From: Apostichopus japonicus
Taxonomy: Eukaryota; Echinodermata; Holothuroidea; Aspidochirotida; Stichopodidae
Direction: 5' to 3'
NCBI RefSeq assembly: GCF_037975245.1
Contig: NC_092569.1
Span: 34,758,668 to 34,822,667 of the forward strand
DNA length: 64,000 bases
Positions 63,412 through 64,000 of this stretch are shown here, one piece after another. The notes below the pieces were generated by a model that was not told where the DNA came from, did not search any database, and saw only the letters and a list, made by a program, of their open reading frames with translations. A program made the position numbers and the translations under genes. Position 1 is the first letter of the stretch, and each line of letters begins with the position of its first letter.

Positions 63412-64000
63412 ATGCTATATGAACCATACTTTCTTGTTTAAGGATGCCTGCGTCACACCCTGTTTACAGAATCGAGTATCCTCACATCTGATTGAATAAA
63501 TATGTCAGCGGTGTCACTGGGCTTTGAATAGATTTGACTGTGAATTATATTTAAAAAAAATCATTGTCAATTATATAAGATATTGAATCTAATGGTACGA
63601 TAATATCAAATTATTCAGTGGTAAAAAGCTTTTTTTAATACAAATAATTTAGTTTAAGAGGGTTTGAAAGATCTTCTTTGGAGGCATAGAGCTACTTTAT
63701 ATGCGTAGCTGTAGGTGGTTTATCTAACCGTGGTACCTAGGGGGAAGGGGGTTCCTGAAGGTTGGTCCCCAACATGCAGTTTTAGCCAACGAATGACAAC
63801 TGCCAGTCATATTTTTGCATGAATAGTTAAATGAGAGCCAGCTTTCCTACGCCAAAATATTTTGCTAACAGGAAGGTAGCTCTAAGTGAAAGAAAAGTTC
63901 CACTACCACACACATACCATTTTCATGGACGATAACTGGGACGGCAAAAAGAAAATTCGTTAAAGAAAACTAAATAGCTAGCATATATGACATTGGATAG
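63412..64000 (+). repeat. Dispersed repeat, copy 2 (runs off the window)
   Basis: Matches 45664-46205 in order and orientation: GCTATATGAACCATACTTTC, TCACACCCTGTTTACAGAAT, GAGTATCCTCACATCTGATT, TTTTAGCCAACGAATGACAA, TTGCATGAATAGTTAAATGA. The two copies bracket the FReD locus, 17.7 kb apart. Whether they are a mobile element or an old segmental duplication is unclear. Confidence 0.7.

Overview
This is eukaryotic nuclear DNA: AT-rich, with long introns, GT/AG splice sites, microsatellites and homopolymer C/G runs. The only confidently recognised protein family is a secreted fibrinogen-related (FReD) protein with EGF-like and trypsin-inhibitor-like (TIL) modules. That combination suits a marine invertebrate, perhaps a deuterostome such as an echinoderm. 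The species assignment is inference and weak.

Layout. (1) 1-2.6 kb is the 3' part of a plus-strand gene. Only its last coding exon (2419-2594) is supported, and it looks like the end of an alpha/beta-hydrolase-type protein. A ~480-bp fold-back repeat and an 85-bp tandem duplication lie in the presumed intron. (2) 2.6-7.0 kb holds no recognisable gene, only minisatellites, hairpins and homopolymer tracts. (3) ~7.05-44.96 kb is one large satellite array of about 38 kb. A ~330-340-bp monomer, which carries a palindrome with 12-bp arms, is arranged in higher-order repeats (HORs) of 2.84, 3.17 or 3.5 kb. Their lengths differ by whole monomers. The HORs are themselves grouped into ~6.68-kb and ~9.85-kb super-repeats. 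The core is strongly homogenised and both edges are degenerate. Short open frames inside the array are by-products of the repeat. (4) 45.0-48.4 kb is a non-coding stretch with a long TA microsatellite and one of two copies of a dispersed repeat. (5) 48.5-62.6 kb, minus strand, is a FReD locus of eleven recognisable exons or exon-like segments. They encode a signal peptide, a first FReD N-terminal half, a TIL exon, two tandemly duplicated EGF+FReD cassettes (one with an in-frame stop), a chimeric EGF exon and one shared C-terminal FReD exon. (6) 62.6-64 kb is upstream DNA that ends in the second copy of the dispersed repeat.

How the FReD exons work together: intron phases match. Exons e1-e2-e3-e4-e11 alone give a continuous 287-codon secreted FReD protein. 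Inserting e5-e9-e10 gives a longer TIL/EGF/double-FReD form. Cassette B (e6-e7) is in phase but broken by TGG to TAG. The C-terminal exon carries a 28-residue Tyr/Cys-rich segment between WWY and the Cys of CGYSNLNG, where family members normally have two or three residues.

The most unusual signals are the three-level satellite with its conserved palindrome, and the recently duplicated, partly broken FReD cassette locus with the Tyr/Cys insertion. All exon limits come from reading splice motifs and frames by eye. No alignment or database search was run.
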